A model generated the notes under the pieces. It was not told the DNA's origin and ran no database searches. It saw nothing but the letters and a program-made list of their open reading frames with translations. A DNA stretch of 64,000 bases, from contig CAWJJY010000001.1 of the NCBI GenBank assembly GCA_963843385.1, positions 124,001-188,000 on the forward strand, written 5' to 3'. The stretch's first letter is position 1. Every line of letters begins with the position of its first letter. The translations under genes were made by a program, and so were the position numbers. The stretch is from CAVOHU01 sp963843385 (GTDB lineage: Bacteria > Acidobacteriota > Vicinamibacteria > Vicinamibacterales > JAKQTR01). This document shows positions 24,527-33,052 of this stretch, in pieces.

Positions 24527-24688
24527 CTGAGCCGGGACACGGCTCAAAGTCCTTCTGCCTCTGCGAAGTGCTCGTTTTGCGGGAAGCGGCGCTCGCAGGA
24601 CCGGACGCTTGTGCCGGCGCCTGAGGGCCAGGTCTGCACGGAGTGTCTCAGGGTCTGCCGCGAGATCCTCGACATCAGCGGCGCGTAG
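24527..24688 (+). CDS. Mini-protein with a ClpX-type C4 zinc finger; start codon unclear
   Basis: A short plus-strand frame encodes CSFCGKRRSQDRTLVPAPEG followed by QVCTECLRVCREILDISGA and a TAG at 24686-24688. The C-x2-C...C-x2-C spacing and the following helix match the N-terminal zinc finger of ClpX (zf-C4_ClpX), without any ATPase domain. No ATG or GTG lies in frame upstream; the nearest possible start is the CTG at 24527, giving about 53 residues. It could be a stand-alone finger with a rare start, a frameshifted gene, or a ClpX fragment. It lies between ctaB (divergent) and the M23 peptidase (convergent). Confidence 0.55.
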   Translation: MSRDTAQSPSASAKCSFCGKRRSQDRTLVPAPEGQVCTECLRVCREILDISGA

Positions 24689-24694
24689 CCAGCC

Positions 24695-26164
24695 TCACCG
24701 CTTCCGAGGGCGCTTCGCACGAGGCCTGGGCGTGACCGGTGCCGGGATTTGGGCTGCGGCTGCGGCACCGGCACCGGGGCCGGCCGTCCCTGAGGCCTCC
24801 GAGAACTTCCTGAGGATGCGATCCTGGATCCAGTGCTGGTCCCACCACTCGATGGCGCTGACGGGCCGGCCTGCGACCAGCATCGAAAAATGGACGTGAT
24901 CGCCGGCTGCCAGCCCCGTCATGCCGCTGCGCCCGAGCGCCTCGCCCGGCGCCACCCGATCGCCGGCTTCGACCTCCATCGACGACATGTGCGCGTAGAG
25001 CGACTGGAGACCCATGCCGTGATCGAGGATGACCGTGTTGCCGTAGATGCCGAGCGAGCCGGCGAACATGACGCGCCCCGCATTGGCTGCCGCCACCGGC
25101 ATCCCGCGCGTGGCGGCAAGGTCGTACCCGAGGTGGACCTGATGATCCACGTCTCTGTCGCCGTAGAGGTAGGTCCGGTAGTCGGCAAATGCCGACTCGG
25201 TCTTGGTGCCGCCCAGGCGCCGGAACGCATCCTTCCAGAGCATGTCGGTGGAGGTGCCGGTCGCGATCTTCTCGATCATCGCCGCGTTCCGCTGGCGGAG
25301 CTCTGAGTTGATCTTCAGGAACGCGTTGAGGCGCTCGTCGGAGGTCGCCGACCTCATCTGCAGGTCCGGTGTCTCCTTCAGGATGGCCGGGACCACCCGC
25401 GCGAGGAACGAGTCGTCGACGATGACCCGGCTTCGCCTGATGCGCTTGACGGTGACCTTGTAGTCGAACTCAGCCGTGCTCGAGTTGCCCGCTTCATCGC
25501 GCGCCACCAACTGCATCCGCGTCCTGGCGTCCTGGTCGTAGAGCAGCGCGAAGAAGGCGATCCTCAACGAGGGATCGGTCTTCAGGCCGGCCCCTGAGGC
25601 CGGAAAGCCCGGGTAGAACAGGTCCCCGACCTGCACGCCCGACACGACGTCCGGCGGGGTCACGCGGTAGAGGATGACCTCGGCTCCTCCGAGGTTGAGG
25701 CGATGACCCGTCGAGACCACGCTCAGCGCCGGCTTCCTCAGCCGCACGGTCAACGGGAAGGACACGCGAGTCTGTGCTTCGCGGAAGCCGTAGAGCACCG
25801 GGCGCGTCGCGGTGATCTGGATGCGAGCCGGACCGTCCTTCAGCGCGGAGAGGGCCGCGGCCGGCATCGCACGCACGACGCGCATGCGCTCGGGCGTCTC
25901 CTGCGTAAAGGCTGCGTCGGCCGGCGAAGCCAGCGACACGAGCGGAATGGTCTGGCCGTTCTGCTCGAGCACGGCCTCGAGGGTCTTGATGCGGCCGCGA
26001 GGTGCGGTCGCCGCGAATTCGACGGTGACCTGGCGGCCGATTGTCGGTCCCGGGCGGCGGAGCTGCAGGACGGGACCGGGCTCCTGGCCGGCGAAATACC
26101 AGGCGACACCCACAACGATCGCGGCAACGAGGACGATGGCAACGAGGATGGTCTTGAACGACAT
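24695..26164 (-). CDS. M23-family metallopeptidase (LytM domain), membrane-anchored
   Basis: Peptidoglycan endopeptidase-like protein of about 490 residues. One N-terminal membrane helix (FKTILVAIVLVAAIVVGVAW) is followed by a long periplasmic region with Ig-like beta segments (about 30-270). A C-terminal M23 domain (about 340-460) has HLGYDLAA supplying the first His and Asp ligands and the second pair GDHVHFSM. The basic tail is RPRAKRPRKR. The ATG at 26164 is preferred to a GTG 11 codons earlier. The zinc site looks complete, so activity is plausible. Confidence 0.88.
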   Translation of the reverse strand: MSFKTILVAIVLVAAIVVGVAWYFAGQEPGPVLQLRRPGPTIGRQVTVEFAATAPRGRIKTLEAVLEQNGQTIPLVSLASPADAAFTQETPERMRVVRAMPAAALSALKDGPARIQITATRPVLYGFREAQTRVSFPLTVRLRKPALSVVSTGHRLNLGGAEVILYRVTPPDVVSGVQVGDLFYPGFPASGAGLKTDPSLRIAFFALLYDQDARTRMQLVARDEAGNSSTAEFDYKVTVKRIRRSRVIVDDSFLARVVPAILKETPDLQMRSATSDERLNAFLKINSELRQRNAAMIEKIATGTSTDMLWKDAFRRLGGTKTESAFADYRTYLYGDRDVDHQVHLGYDLAATRGMPVAAANAGRVMFAGSLGIYGNTVILDHGMGLQSLYAHMSSMEVEAGDRVAPGEALGRSGMTGLAAGDHVHFSMLVAGRPVSAIEWWDQHWIQDRILRKFSEASGTAGPGAGAAAAAQIPAPVTPRPRAKRPRKR

Positions 26165-26183
26165 CGGAGGAAGGCCCGGAGAG

Positions 26184-26213
26184 TTGACGATCCGCACTAA
26201 CTGGCGGTAAGAT
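26184..26213 (+). promoter_or_regulatory. Promoter of the tRNA-Glu gene
   Basis: TTGACG at 26184-26189 and TAAGAT at 26208-26213 are separated by 18 bases and placed so that transcription would begin about 15 bases before the tRNA. Confidence 0.6.
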
Positions 26214-26234
26214 CAGAGTTTCTGGTCGGCGAGT

Positions 26235-26309
26235 GCCGGTATCGTCTAGGGGTCAGGACACGTGGTTCTCAGCCACGGGACCGGGGTTCGAATCCCCGTA
26301 CCGGTACCA
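26235..26309 (+). tRNA. tRNA-Glu (anticodon CUC)
   Basis: A complete cloverleaf is readable. The acceptor arm GCCGGTA pairs with TACCGGT (first pair G-U), the D arm contains TCTAGGGGTCAGGAC, and the anticodon stem CGTGG/CCACG encloses loop TTCTCAG with anticodon CTC. The T arm is GGGGTTCGAATCCCC, with discriminator A and an encoded CCA. Resemblance to E. coli tRNA-Glu is strong across D and T arms. No integrase or duplicated 3' end lies nearby. Confidence 0.95.
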
Positions 26310-26322
26310 ATTATCCTACAAC

Positions 26323-26452
26323 TTGTGGCTTGTGGCTTGTGGCTTGCGGCTCGAGGCTTGCGCTCGTCTGAACGTAGTCATGCCCTGAACCCGCCGTCGT
26401 CCCGCTGACTCCTGGCCGCCCCCAAGCTTCAAGCCTCAAGCCCCAGGCCCTT
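26323..26452. repeat. Low-complexity GGCTTGTGG / CAAGCCTCAAGCC repeats
   Basis: Three to four CTTGTGG units (26323-26350) run into GGCTCGAGGCTTG. About 70 bases later the reverse-type motif AAGCTTCAAGCCTCAAGCC occurs at 26424-26442. The latter covers the stop codon of the ornithine-cyclodeaminase-family gene and encodes its last residues (GLGLEA). Confidence 0.6.
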
Positions 26453-27022
26453 AGCCTTCTTCCACGCGAGCGCCGCGATCGCGGTGTCCTGGAATCCCAC
26501 CCCGGTCAGGTCGCACACGGTGATCTGCCGGTCCCCGGACCGCCCGGGCTTCCGGCCCGCCACGATTTCCCCCAGCTCGGCGTGGACCCGCCCTTCGGTG
26601 AACCGGCCGGCCGCGATCGCCCGCGACACCTCGCCGAATGCCGCGCACTGGCTGAGCCGATCGACCACTACCAGATCCGCCCTCTCGATGCACTCCGCGT
26701 CGAGCTCCTGCTTGCCGGGGGCGTCCGCTCCGAGCGCGGTGACGTGCACGCCGGGTTTGAGCCAGTCGACCCTCACGAAGGGCTCGCGCGAAGGAGTCGC
26801 CGTGATCAGCACATCCGCTGCCCGGCAGACCTGCTCCGGGCCTCGGGCGGAGACAACCTCGATGCCCAGGATCTCACGCATCTCGGCGCAGTACCGATTC
26901 GAGGCCGGGTGCATCGGGGCTCCACGCGACAAGGCGCTGAAAGCGCCGCACCTCGCGCAGGCAGACAACCTGGTGCCGGCCCTGGATGCCGGTGCCGATG
27001 ATGCCAACCGTCTCGATGTCAC
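26429..27022 (-). CDS. Ornithine cyclodeaminase/mu-crystallin family, C-terminal part (frameshifted)
   Basis: Second part of the gene starting at 27404. The NAD(P)-binding fold continues with EVVSARGPEQVCRAADVLIT, VRVDWLKPGVHVTALGAD and, near the end, ITVCDLTGVGFQDTAIAALA, all typical of the ornithine cyclodeaminase/alanine dehydrogenase family. In this frame the residues before about HPASNRYCAEM are out of character. The join to the first part is near 26916-26919, where removing one base of a G4 run gives a continuous reading WSPMHPASNRYCAEM. The C-terminus runs into a low-complexity repeat. Confidence 0.8.
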   Translation of the reverse strand: MTSRRLASSAPASRAGTRLSACARCGAFSALSRGAPMHPASNRYCAEMREILGIEVVSARGPEQVCRAADVLITATPSREPFVRVDWLKPGVHVTALGADAPGKQELDAECIERADLVVVDRLSQCAAFGEVSRAIAAGRFTEGRVHAELGEIVAGRKPGRSGDRQITVCDLTGVGFQDTAIAALAWKKAKGLGLEA

Positions 27023-27404
27023 GCCGGGCCAGGCAGTCCGCCGCCACCGCCCCGGCCGCGCCCGTGCGGATGTCGGTGAGAAACCCGTTGTCGAAGAGCA
27101 GCCCGACGGGCATCCCGGTTTCCGCGTCGAACAGCGCCATCAGGCCCGACCCGGTCGGCAGCCCTCGCGCGGGATTGTCGTAGAATCCAGAGGCGACCTT
27201 GATCGCGACCAGGCCCGCGCCCTGAACCCAGGCCGTCTTGACGTGAAACTCGCCCCGGGTTCCCGGGATGGGCAGGTTGATCACGGCCGGGACGCGCGTC
27301 CGGCCTTCACCATCGGCGCGGAAGGCCTCGCGCACCGCGTCGACGGCGTCGGCTGGCGTGATCGCGGATCGAATGGCTGGCTCGTCGAGATAGGGCAGCG
27401 ACAT
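26874..27404 (-). CDS. Ornithine cyclodeaminase/mu-crystallin family, N-terminal part (frameshifted)
   Basis: First part of a dehydrogenase/deaminase of about 320 residues. It contains the substrate domain (PYLDEPAIRSAITPADAVDA, then RVPAVINLPIP, HVKTAWVQGAGLVAIKVASG) and the Rossmann start GIIGTGIQGRHQV. The family includes ornithine cyclodeaminase, ketimine reductase and alanine dehydrogenase; the exact substrate is not clear. The final ~10 residues (PGLESVLRRDA) are out of frame. One-base frameshift; assembly error or pseudogene cannot be separated here. Confidence 0.8.
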   Translation of the reverse strand: MSLPYLDEPAIRSAITPADAVDAVREAFRADGEGRTRVPAVINLPIPGTRGEFHVKTAWVQGAGLVAIKVASGFYDNPARGLPTGSGLMALFDAETGMPVGLLFDNGFLTDIRTGAAGAVAADCLARRDIETVGIIGTGIQGRHQVVCLREVRRFQRLVAWSPDAPGLESVLRRDA

Positions 27405-27613
27405 GGCGACATTATCGCTCCGGGAGCGGCTCGCAGGCTCGCGGCGTTCGGCTACCGGCTACGTGCCGCAGGCCACGAGCCGCCGCCACGGGGTCTTTGG
27501 GGCGATGAGTCCATTGTTTCTCGGCTCCTGTGATCCGCGATCGGCGAGGCTCATGGTGCGGCCGGCAGCCCGATGCCGGCAGCGAGAAGCCTGGCAGAAA
27601 GGAGCACACTAAG

Positions 27614-29623
27614 ATGAGGCGGTCCCGCTGGGCCAAGTTCGTCCACGGAGCGGCACTCGCGCTTGGTGCCGCCGGCCTGGCCTGGCTGCTCGGCCAGCTC
27701 TCGTTTTTCGAGACGGTCGAGCTGAAGTCTTACGACGTGCGGGTGCGCCTGACGGCCGACCCGGCAAAGGCACGCCGGGACATCGCGCTGGTGGCCATCG
27801 ACGACAGCAGCATTCGCAGGCTCGAACCCACCGTCGGGCGCTGGCCCTGGCCGCGCCTGGTCCACGCGGAAGTTATCGACTTCCTCGCGCGGGGCCCGGC
27901 CCGCGTGATTGTCTACGACGTGCTGTTCACCGAACGTGACCGGCGCACCTTCACCGTGGGAGGCGAAACGTGGACCGGGGAGGAATCCGACCGCGCGCTG
28001 GCTGCATCGGCTGAGAAGGCCGCCAATGTCGTCCTGGCGGCCGACGTGACCGCCGACGAGCTCGCGCAGCTCGATCGCACGGCAGTCGACGTGCTGAAGG
28101 CAGGCCAGCCCTTCGAGGCTGACCCCGAATTCGAGGCGCGGCCGGGCGTCATCCTGCCGTACGAGGCATTGACGAAGGCTGCCGCCGCGGTCGGACACAA
28201 CCTGATGATCCTCGACCCGGACGGCCCGGTGCGTCGAACCGCGCCCTTTGTCCGTGTGGGGCCGGTCGGCGTGCCCTCGCTCGGTGTCGCCGCGGCGCTC
28301 CAGTCGCTGCGGCTCGGCACGAAGGGGGTGCAGCGATCCGGCGCAATCCTGCGGGTGGGCGAGGCGGACGCGCCGCTGCTGGACGCGAGCATTCCCAGCC
28401 TCTACGGTCCGGACACCGCCGCGCGCCGCATGCTGATCCGATTCACCGGCTCGGTGCTGACCGGCGGCAAGTCCACCTACCCCGACTTCAGTTTCTACGA
28501 CCTCTTCTACGCCGAGCAGCAGATCCGATCCGGCCAGAAGCCGTCGATCGATCCCGCCGTGTTCCGCGACAAGATCGTCATCATCGGCACGACGGCGGCG
28601 GGCCTGAGCGACCTGTTCACGGTGCCATTCGCGCGCGGAAAGATGCCGGGCATGCAGGTGCACGCCAACATCATCGACAACCTGCTGTCGCACCGGTTCA
28701 TGCAGCCGGCCCGCCCGATCACTGGCGTCGCGATCCTGCTCCTCGGCGCTCTCGTGATCGGAGTCTGCGGCGTCTTCCTGACGGTCTGGTGGACCGTCGT
28801 CGTCGCGTCGGCGCTGCTGATCCTGCTTGGCGCGGCGTCGCTCGCGCTCGGAGGTGCAGGCATCTGGATCCAGGTGACGCGGCCGGTCCTCGGCATCCTG
28901 CTCACGACCTTCGGCGCCACCGCGTATCAGTATTTCGTCGAGGGCCGCGAGAAGCGCCAGGTGAAGCAGGTCTTCTCGCGCTACGTCTCGCGCGACGTCT
29001 TCAACGAGCTGATGGCCGACCCGACCAAGGCCCGCCTCGGGGGCGAGCGCCGCGAGATGACGGTGCTCTTTTCCGACATTCGCGGGTTCACCACGTTCGC
29101 CGAGAAGGGCAGGGCCGAGGACATCGTCGGCCAGCTCAACGAGCACTTCACGAAGATGGTCGGCGTCCTGTTCCGCCACCAGGCGACGGTCGACAAGTTC
29201 GTGGGCGACATGGTGATGGCGCTGTTCGGCGCGCCGCTCGCCGATCCCGATCATGCCGACCACGCCGTCTCGGCCGCGATCGAGATGCTCGAAGCGCTCG
29301 AGACCCTCAACGCGAAATGGGCGGCGGAAGGCCGGCCGACGCTCGACATCGGCGTGGGCGTCAATACCGGCGAGATGGTGGCGGGCAACATCGGGTCCGA
29401 CACGATCATGAGCTACACCGTCATCGGCGACGCGGTGAACCTCGGCTCACGGCTCGAGTCACTCAACAAGCAGTATTCGACGCACATCATCATCAGCGAC
29501 GAGACGCGGATCCGCCTGAAAGGGCGATATGATATTGAGTCCCTTGGCAGCGTGGTCGTGAAGGGCAAGTCGAAAGAGGTCGCCATCTACCAGGTGCGGC
29601 GGCCCAAGGCGGTGGATTCCTGA
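27614..29623 (+). CDS. Membrane adenylate cyclase with CHASE2 sensor (class III)
   Basis: Protein of 669 residues making cAMP in response to an extracytoplasmic signal. It has an N-terminal membrane helix (about 8-30), a CHASE2 sensor domain (about 30-375, with IALVAIDDSSI, WPWPRLVHAEV and KIVIIGTTAAGLSDL), three membrane helices (about 375-445), and a class III cyclase domain (about 480-655). Catalytic residues are present: Asp488 in LFSDIRGF, Lys528 (adenine-specifying) and Asp532 in DKFVGDMVMA, Thr in YTVIGD, Asn and Arg in NLGSRLE. This predicts an active adenylate cyclase. Start ATG 27614 with AGGAG upstream. It leads a three-gene operon with M48 and MscS-cNMP genes. Confidence 0.93.
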   Translation: MRRSRWAKFVHGAALALGAAGLAWLLGQLSFFETVELKSYDVRVRLTADPAKARRDIALVAIDDSSIRRLEPTVGRWPWPRLVHAEVIDFLARGPARVIVYDVLFTERDRRTFTVGGETWTGEESDRALAASAEKAANVVLAADVTADELAQLDRTAVDVLKAGQPFEADPEFEARPGVILPYEALTKAAAAVGHNLMILDPDGPVRRTAPFVRVGPVGVPSLGVAAALQSLRLGTKGVQRSGAILRVGEADAPLLDASIPSLYGPDTAARRMLIRFTGSVLTGGKSTYPDFSFYDLFYAEQQIRSGQKPSIDPAVFRDKIVIIGTTAAGLSDLFTVPFARGKMPGMQVHANIIDNLLSHRFMQPARPITGVAILLLGALVIGVCGVFLTVWWTVVVASALLILLGAASLALGGAGIWIQVTRPVLGILLTTFGATAYQYFVEGREKRQVKQVFSRYVSRDVFNELMADPTKARLGGERREMTVLFSDIRGFTTFAEKGRAEDIVGQLNEHFTKMVGVLFRHQATVDKFVGDMVMALFGAPLADPDHADHAVSAAIEMLEALETLNAKWAAEGRPTLDIGVGVNTGEMVAGNIGSDTIMSYTVIGDAVNLGSRLESLNKQYSTHIIISDETRIRLKGRYDIESLGSVVVKGKSKEVAIYQVRRPKAVDS

Positions 29624-29659
29624 AACCCGGGATTCCCGGGATTGGAAGACGGGGCAGCC

Positions 29660-30805
29660 ATGAAGCCACAACATGTCGTCGTCGCGTGCGGGGTGATGAT
29701 GGCCTTCGCCTCTGCAGTGGACCTCCAGGCGCGGCCAACCGAAACGAGGCAGCTCGGATCCCTGTTGAAGCGCGCCCAGCAGGTCCGTGACCTCATCATC
29801 ACCGAGGATGACGAGATCAGACTGGGCGCAGCCGTGAGCGAAAAAGTGCGTCTGCGATACGGGGTGGTTCAGGATCAGAAGGTCCACCGCTACGTGAGCC
29901 TGGTCGGAACGCTGCTGGCGCAGGCGAGCACCCGGCCGAACCTGTCGTACACCTTCATCGTGCTCGACACCGACGGCGTCAACGCTTTTGCGGCGCCCGG
30001 GGGCTTCATCCACATCACGCGCGGAGCGCTGGCGCTGATGTCGAACGAAGCCGAGCTGGCGGGCGTGCTCGCCCACGAGCTGATTCACGTGACCGAGAAA
30101 CACACCGTGAAGGCCATCCAGAAGAGCAAGGGCATCCAGGCCGTTGGCGATGAAACGCTCAAGGGGAACTCTGCCCTCTTCAACAGGCTGGTCGACAAGG
30201 CCACCGAGCTGGTGATGGCCGGATTCGGGCGGAATGAAGAGCTCGAATCCGATCGCCTCGGCGTGGTGCTCGCCAACAAGGTCGGCTATTCGCCGTCGGG
30301 CCTCGACACGTTCCTGCAGCGACTCGCCGACCGCAACAAGGCGTCGACCCAGAAGCAGGGGCTGTTCGCATCGCACCCGGAGATGCAGGAACGGTTCGAC
30401 AAGCTCGAGAGCCAGGTGAAGAGCCAGAACCTGAACGCGACCGCGCTGCTGGCGGATCGATTCAAGGCGAACATCACCTACACGCCCAAAGCGATCACGG
30501 AGATCTCGACCGTCGCCGCCGGCGCGGCGGGCCTGGCGGGCGGGAGCACGGCCAAGACCGAGGACAAGGGAAAGGCCGATGAGAAGGCCGCAGAGCCGAA
30601 GAAGAAGGGGGGCATCTTCGGCCTCTCCAACCTGCTGAAGCCAGGCGGATCCGAGAAGAAGTCCGCCGAGGTCACCGGCTCCGGCGCGTCGCGAGGAGTG
30701 GACACCGAGCGGAATGCCAAGGGCGGTCCCGTGTCGACCCTCGTGGTCGTTTCGCTGACCCGTGCGGACATCGAGGCGTTCAGGAAGCAAGGCAACCTGA
30801 AATAA
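29660..30805 (+). CDS. M48-family metalloprotease, exported
   Basis: Zinc protease of about 381 residues. A signal peptide (VVVACGVMMAFASAVDLQA) is followed by an M48 domain (about 50-260) with active site LAHELIHVTEKH and the downstream Glu ligand in NEELESDRLG, plus NAFAAPGGFIHITRGAL, as in the BepA/Oma1/HtpX group. A Lys/Glu-rich linker (about 295-345) and a short C-terminal tail follow. The M48 domain lies outside the cytoplasm, where BepA-like enzymes check outer-membrane proteins. It is 36 bases after the cyclase gene and 30 before the channel gene, so it is probably co-transcribed. Confidence 0.9.
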   Translation: MKPQHVVVACGVMMAFASAVDLQARPTETRQLGSLLKRAQQVRDLIITEDDEIRLGAAVSEKVRLRYGVVQDQKVHRYVSLVGTLLAQASTRPNLSYTFIVLDTDGVNAFAAPGGFIHITRGALALMSNEAELAGVLAHELIHVTEKHTVKAIQKSKGIQAVGDETLKGNSALFNRLVDKATELVMAGFGRNEELESDRLGVVLANKVGYSPSGLDTFLQRLADRNKASTQKQGLFASHPEMQERFDKLESQVKSQNLNATALLADRFKANITYTPKAITEISTVAAGAAGLAGGSTAKTEDKGKADEKAAEPKKKGGIFGLSNLLKPGGSEKKSAEVTGSGASRGVDTERNAKGGPVSTLVVVSLTRADIEAFRKQGNLK

Positions 30806-30835
30806 GGGCGAGGGGCCGACGAGAGCGCTGCACGT

Positions 30836-32281
30836 ATGAGCAACCCAATCGTCCACGTGGCGATCGGCCTCGGCCTGCTCGTCCTCACGCTTGGGGTCCG
30901 CGCGTGGGCCGTGAACCGGCTGGTCCGGCGCAAGCTGCGGCTTTCGGTGTACCTCTCGCTCGCCTACGCCCTGCTCAGCGTCGCACTGTCGCAGGGCGTG
31001 CTGACCGCCGATGTCGCCGCGTCGGTGCAGTCCTATGCGGCGCTGTTCCTGGCGCTCTCGGCGATCAATCTCGCGGTGGTGGCCCTCATCAACCCGCTGC
31101 GGGCCGATCGCATCCCGGAACGGTTCCCGAACATCGTGCAGGACACCATCATCACGGGGTTGTTCCTGCTGGTGGTGACCTTCGTGCTCCCGGAGAAGCT
31201 GCTCACGACCTCGGCGGTGGGTGCGGTGGTCGTGGGCTTTGCGCTGCAGGACACCCTCGGGAACACCTTCGCAGGGCTGGCCCTCCAGGTGGAGAAGCCC
31301 TTTCGCGTGGGCCATTGGGTGTCGGTCGGCTCCTACGAGGGCATGGTCTACGAGGTGACGTGGCGCGCCACCAAGCTGCGCACCAAGTCCGGCAATCTGG
31401 TCGTGCTCCCGAATTCCTTCATCTCGAAGGAGGCCATCACCAATTACTCCGAGCCCGAGGCGCCCACCCGCCTCGAGGTGCTGGTCGGCGTCACCTACGA
31501 CGCCACGCCAGGCCGGGTGAAGCAGGTCATCCTCACCGCGCTCGAAGGGCTCCCGCTGCTGCTGAAGCAGCCGGGTCCCGAAGTCCACCTCGTGGATTTC
31601 GCCAGCTCGGCGATGACCTATCGGACGCGCTTCTGGATCGACGACTTCACCCAGGATTCGGCGGCGCTCGACAGCGTCCGCTCCGCGATCTACTACGGCC
31701 TGCGTCGGGAGCGCATCGAGATACCGTTCCCGATTCAGGTCCAGTACAGGCACACCGACAGGCCCGATCGCGATCCGGCCCGCGAGCCCGAGCTCGCGCG
31801 GGCGCTCGAGTCGGTGGACCTCTTCGCGGCGCTGACCTCCGAGGAGCGGCAGCAGATCATCGCCGCGTCCTCTGAGATGATCTACGGCGCCGGGCAGGCG
31901 ATCGTCAGGCAGGACGAGGGCGGCAGTTCCATGTTCATCATCTGCAGCGGCGGGGTCCGGGTGGTCGAAGCCTCCGGCCGCGAGCTGGCCGTCATCCACG
32001 CGCCCGGCTACATCGGCGAGATGTCGCTGCTGACGGGACAGCCGCGATCGGCGTCGGTCTTCGCCGCCTCCGAGTGCTCGGTGCTCGAGCTCCGGGCCGA
32101 GGCCCTTCGCGCCGTCGCGCTCGACAATCCGGACGTGCTGGAGCGGATCAGCGCGGTGGTCGCCACGCGGCGCGCCGACCTCGACCGTCAGAAAGCCGAG
32201 GCGGCCGCCTTGCCGGCTCCGGCACCCGAATCGCCCCGGTCGCTGCTGGCGCGCGTGCGATCATTCCTCGCGATGGACTAG
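30836..32281 (+). CDS. MscS-family channel with C-terminal cyclic-nucleotide-binding domain
   Basis: Channel of 481 residues. Three to four membrane helices (about 5-125) lead into the MscS pore helix and beta domain (about 100-300; GAVVVGFALQDTLGNTFAGL, VEKPFRVGHWV, VLPNSFISKEAITNYS). A cAMP/cGMP-binding domain follows (about 325-450) with GQAIVRQDEGGSSMFII and the phosphate-binding cassette GEMSLLTGQPRSASVF, which keeps the Gly-Glu and Arg expected for ligand binding. MscS proteins with this domain are known as bacterial cyclic-nucleotide-gated (bCNG) channels. The adjacent adenylate cyclase could provide its ligand. Confidence 0.92.
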   Translation: MSNPIVHVAIGLGLLVLTLGVRAWAVNRLVRRKLRLSVYLSLAYALLSVALSQGVLTADVAASVQSYAALFLALSAINLAVVALINPLRADRIPERFPNIVQDTIITGLFLLVVTFVLPEKLLTTSAVGAVVVGFALQDTLGNTFAGLALQVEKPFRVGHWVSVGSYEGMVYEVTWRATKLRTKSGNLVVLPNSFISKEAITNYSEPEAPTRLEVLVGVTYDATPGRVKQVILTALEGLPLLLKQPGPEVHLVDFASSAMTYRTRFWIDDFTQDSAALDSVRSAIYYGLRRERIEIPFPIQVQYRHTDRPDRDPAREPELARALESVDLFAALTSEERQQIIAASSEMIYGAGQAIVRQDEGGSSMFIICSGGVRVVEASGRELAVIHAPGYIGEMSLLTGQPRSASVFAASECSVLELRAEALRAVALDNPDVLERISAVVATRRADLDRQKAEAAALPAPAPESPRSLLARVRSFLAMD

Positions 32282-32353
32282 TGGCCTGGACCCGTCAGAC
32301 ATGTCCCGATTGCCGCGTTCGCGCTAGGATGGAATGACATCCGGAGTGACACG

Positions 32354-32731
32354 ATGTTTCTTGGTCTTCGAACGGCCGTCTACTACGCCCCGAATCTCGA
32401 CAAGGCCCGCGAGTGGTACACGAAGGTGCTGGGCATCGAACCCTACTTCGTCGAACCGTTCTACGTGGGTTTCAGCATCGGCGGGTTCGAGCTCGGCTTG
32501 AACCCGGAGCCTCAGGGCGAGCTGCAGGGGCTGGGCGGAGGCGTGGCGTATTGGGGAGTCGACAATGCCGAGATCGCCTACGCGCGCCTCCTCGAGGCCG
32601 GGGCATCGGAGTTGAGCGCGGTCCAGGACGTGGGCGGAGGCGTGAAGGTCGGCGTGGTCCGCGATCCGTTCGGCAATGCGCTGGGGATTATCGAGAACCC
32701 GTACTTCGGCGCCGGGCCCCACATCAACTGA
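32354..32731 (+). CDS. VOC-superfamily (glyoxalase/dioxygenase-like) protein
   Basis: Small cytoplasmic protein of 125 residues with the paired beta-alpha-beta-beta-beta fold of the vicinal-oxygen-chelate superfamily. It has AVYYAPNLDKAREWYTKVLG at the start, then EPFYVGFSIGGFELGL, and in the second half GVKVGVVRDPFGNALGIIEN. Proteins of this form are variously glyoxalases, resistance proteins or non-catalytic; metal ligands are not certain (Glu in EN near the end; no clear His at the start). TAGGAT at 32325 and CCGGAG before the ATG give a plausible promoter and binding site. Confidence 0.85.
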   Translation: MFLGLRTAVYYAPNLDKAREWYTKVLGIEPYFVEPFYVGFSIGGFELGLNPEPQGELQGLGGGVAYWGVDNAEIAYARLLEAGASELSAVQDVGGGVKVGVVRDPFGNALGIIENPYFGAGPHIN

Positions 32732-33052
32732 TCTCGGCCAGACCCGCGGGCTTCAGGCTATCGGTTTCAATCTATCGGCCCGACGTTCGAACCAAGTTCC
32801 GCGCCCTCCAGCGTCCGGCCGCACACAGACGCGAGCCGCTGCCGTCCCGGAACGCCAACATCGATCCGATTCACCCATCCGACTAATAACGTCCCGGCGA
32901 GCCACAGGGTTCCAGGATTCCCTGCCCGATCGAAAATATGTTTTCGGTTTGCGCCCGCGCTTGACACCCCGTCGAACCGCGGCGCATGGTAGCTCTATCT
33001 ACGATCTGATCACGTCTCGCGGCACCACGCGGGGCCGCGTTCAGGAGCCACT
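32732..33052. other. 321-base intergenic region
   Basis: I find no gene. TTGACA stands at 32963 with ATGGTAGCTCTATC about 20 bases on, a possible but imperfect promoter for the membrane-protein gene. AGGAG occurs 6 bases before its GTG. Confidence 0.4.

Noticed and set aside
26235..26452. Integration site for a genomic island at tRNA-Glu
   Set aside because: No integrase gene, no duplicated tRNA 3' end, and the neighbours on both sides look like ordinary chromosomal genes.
29459..31999. 846-residue minus-strand open frame
   Set aside because: It runs opposite the M48 and MscS genes, has low-complexity charged composition and no ribosome-binding site; a G+C-rich antisense artefact.
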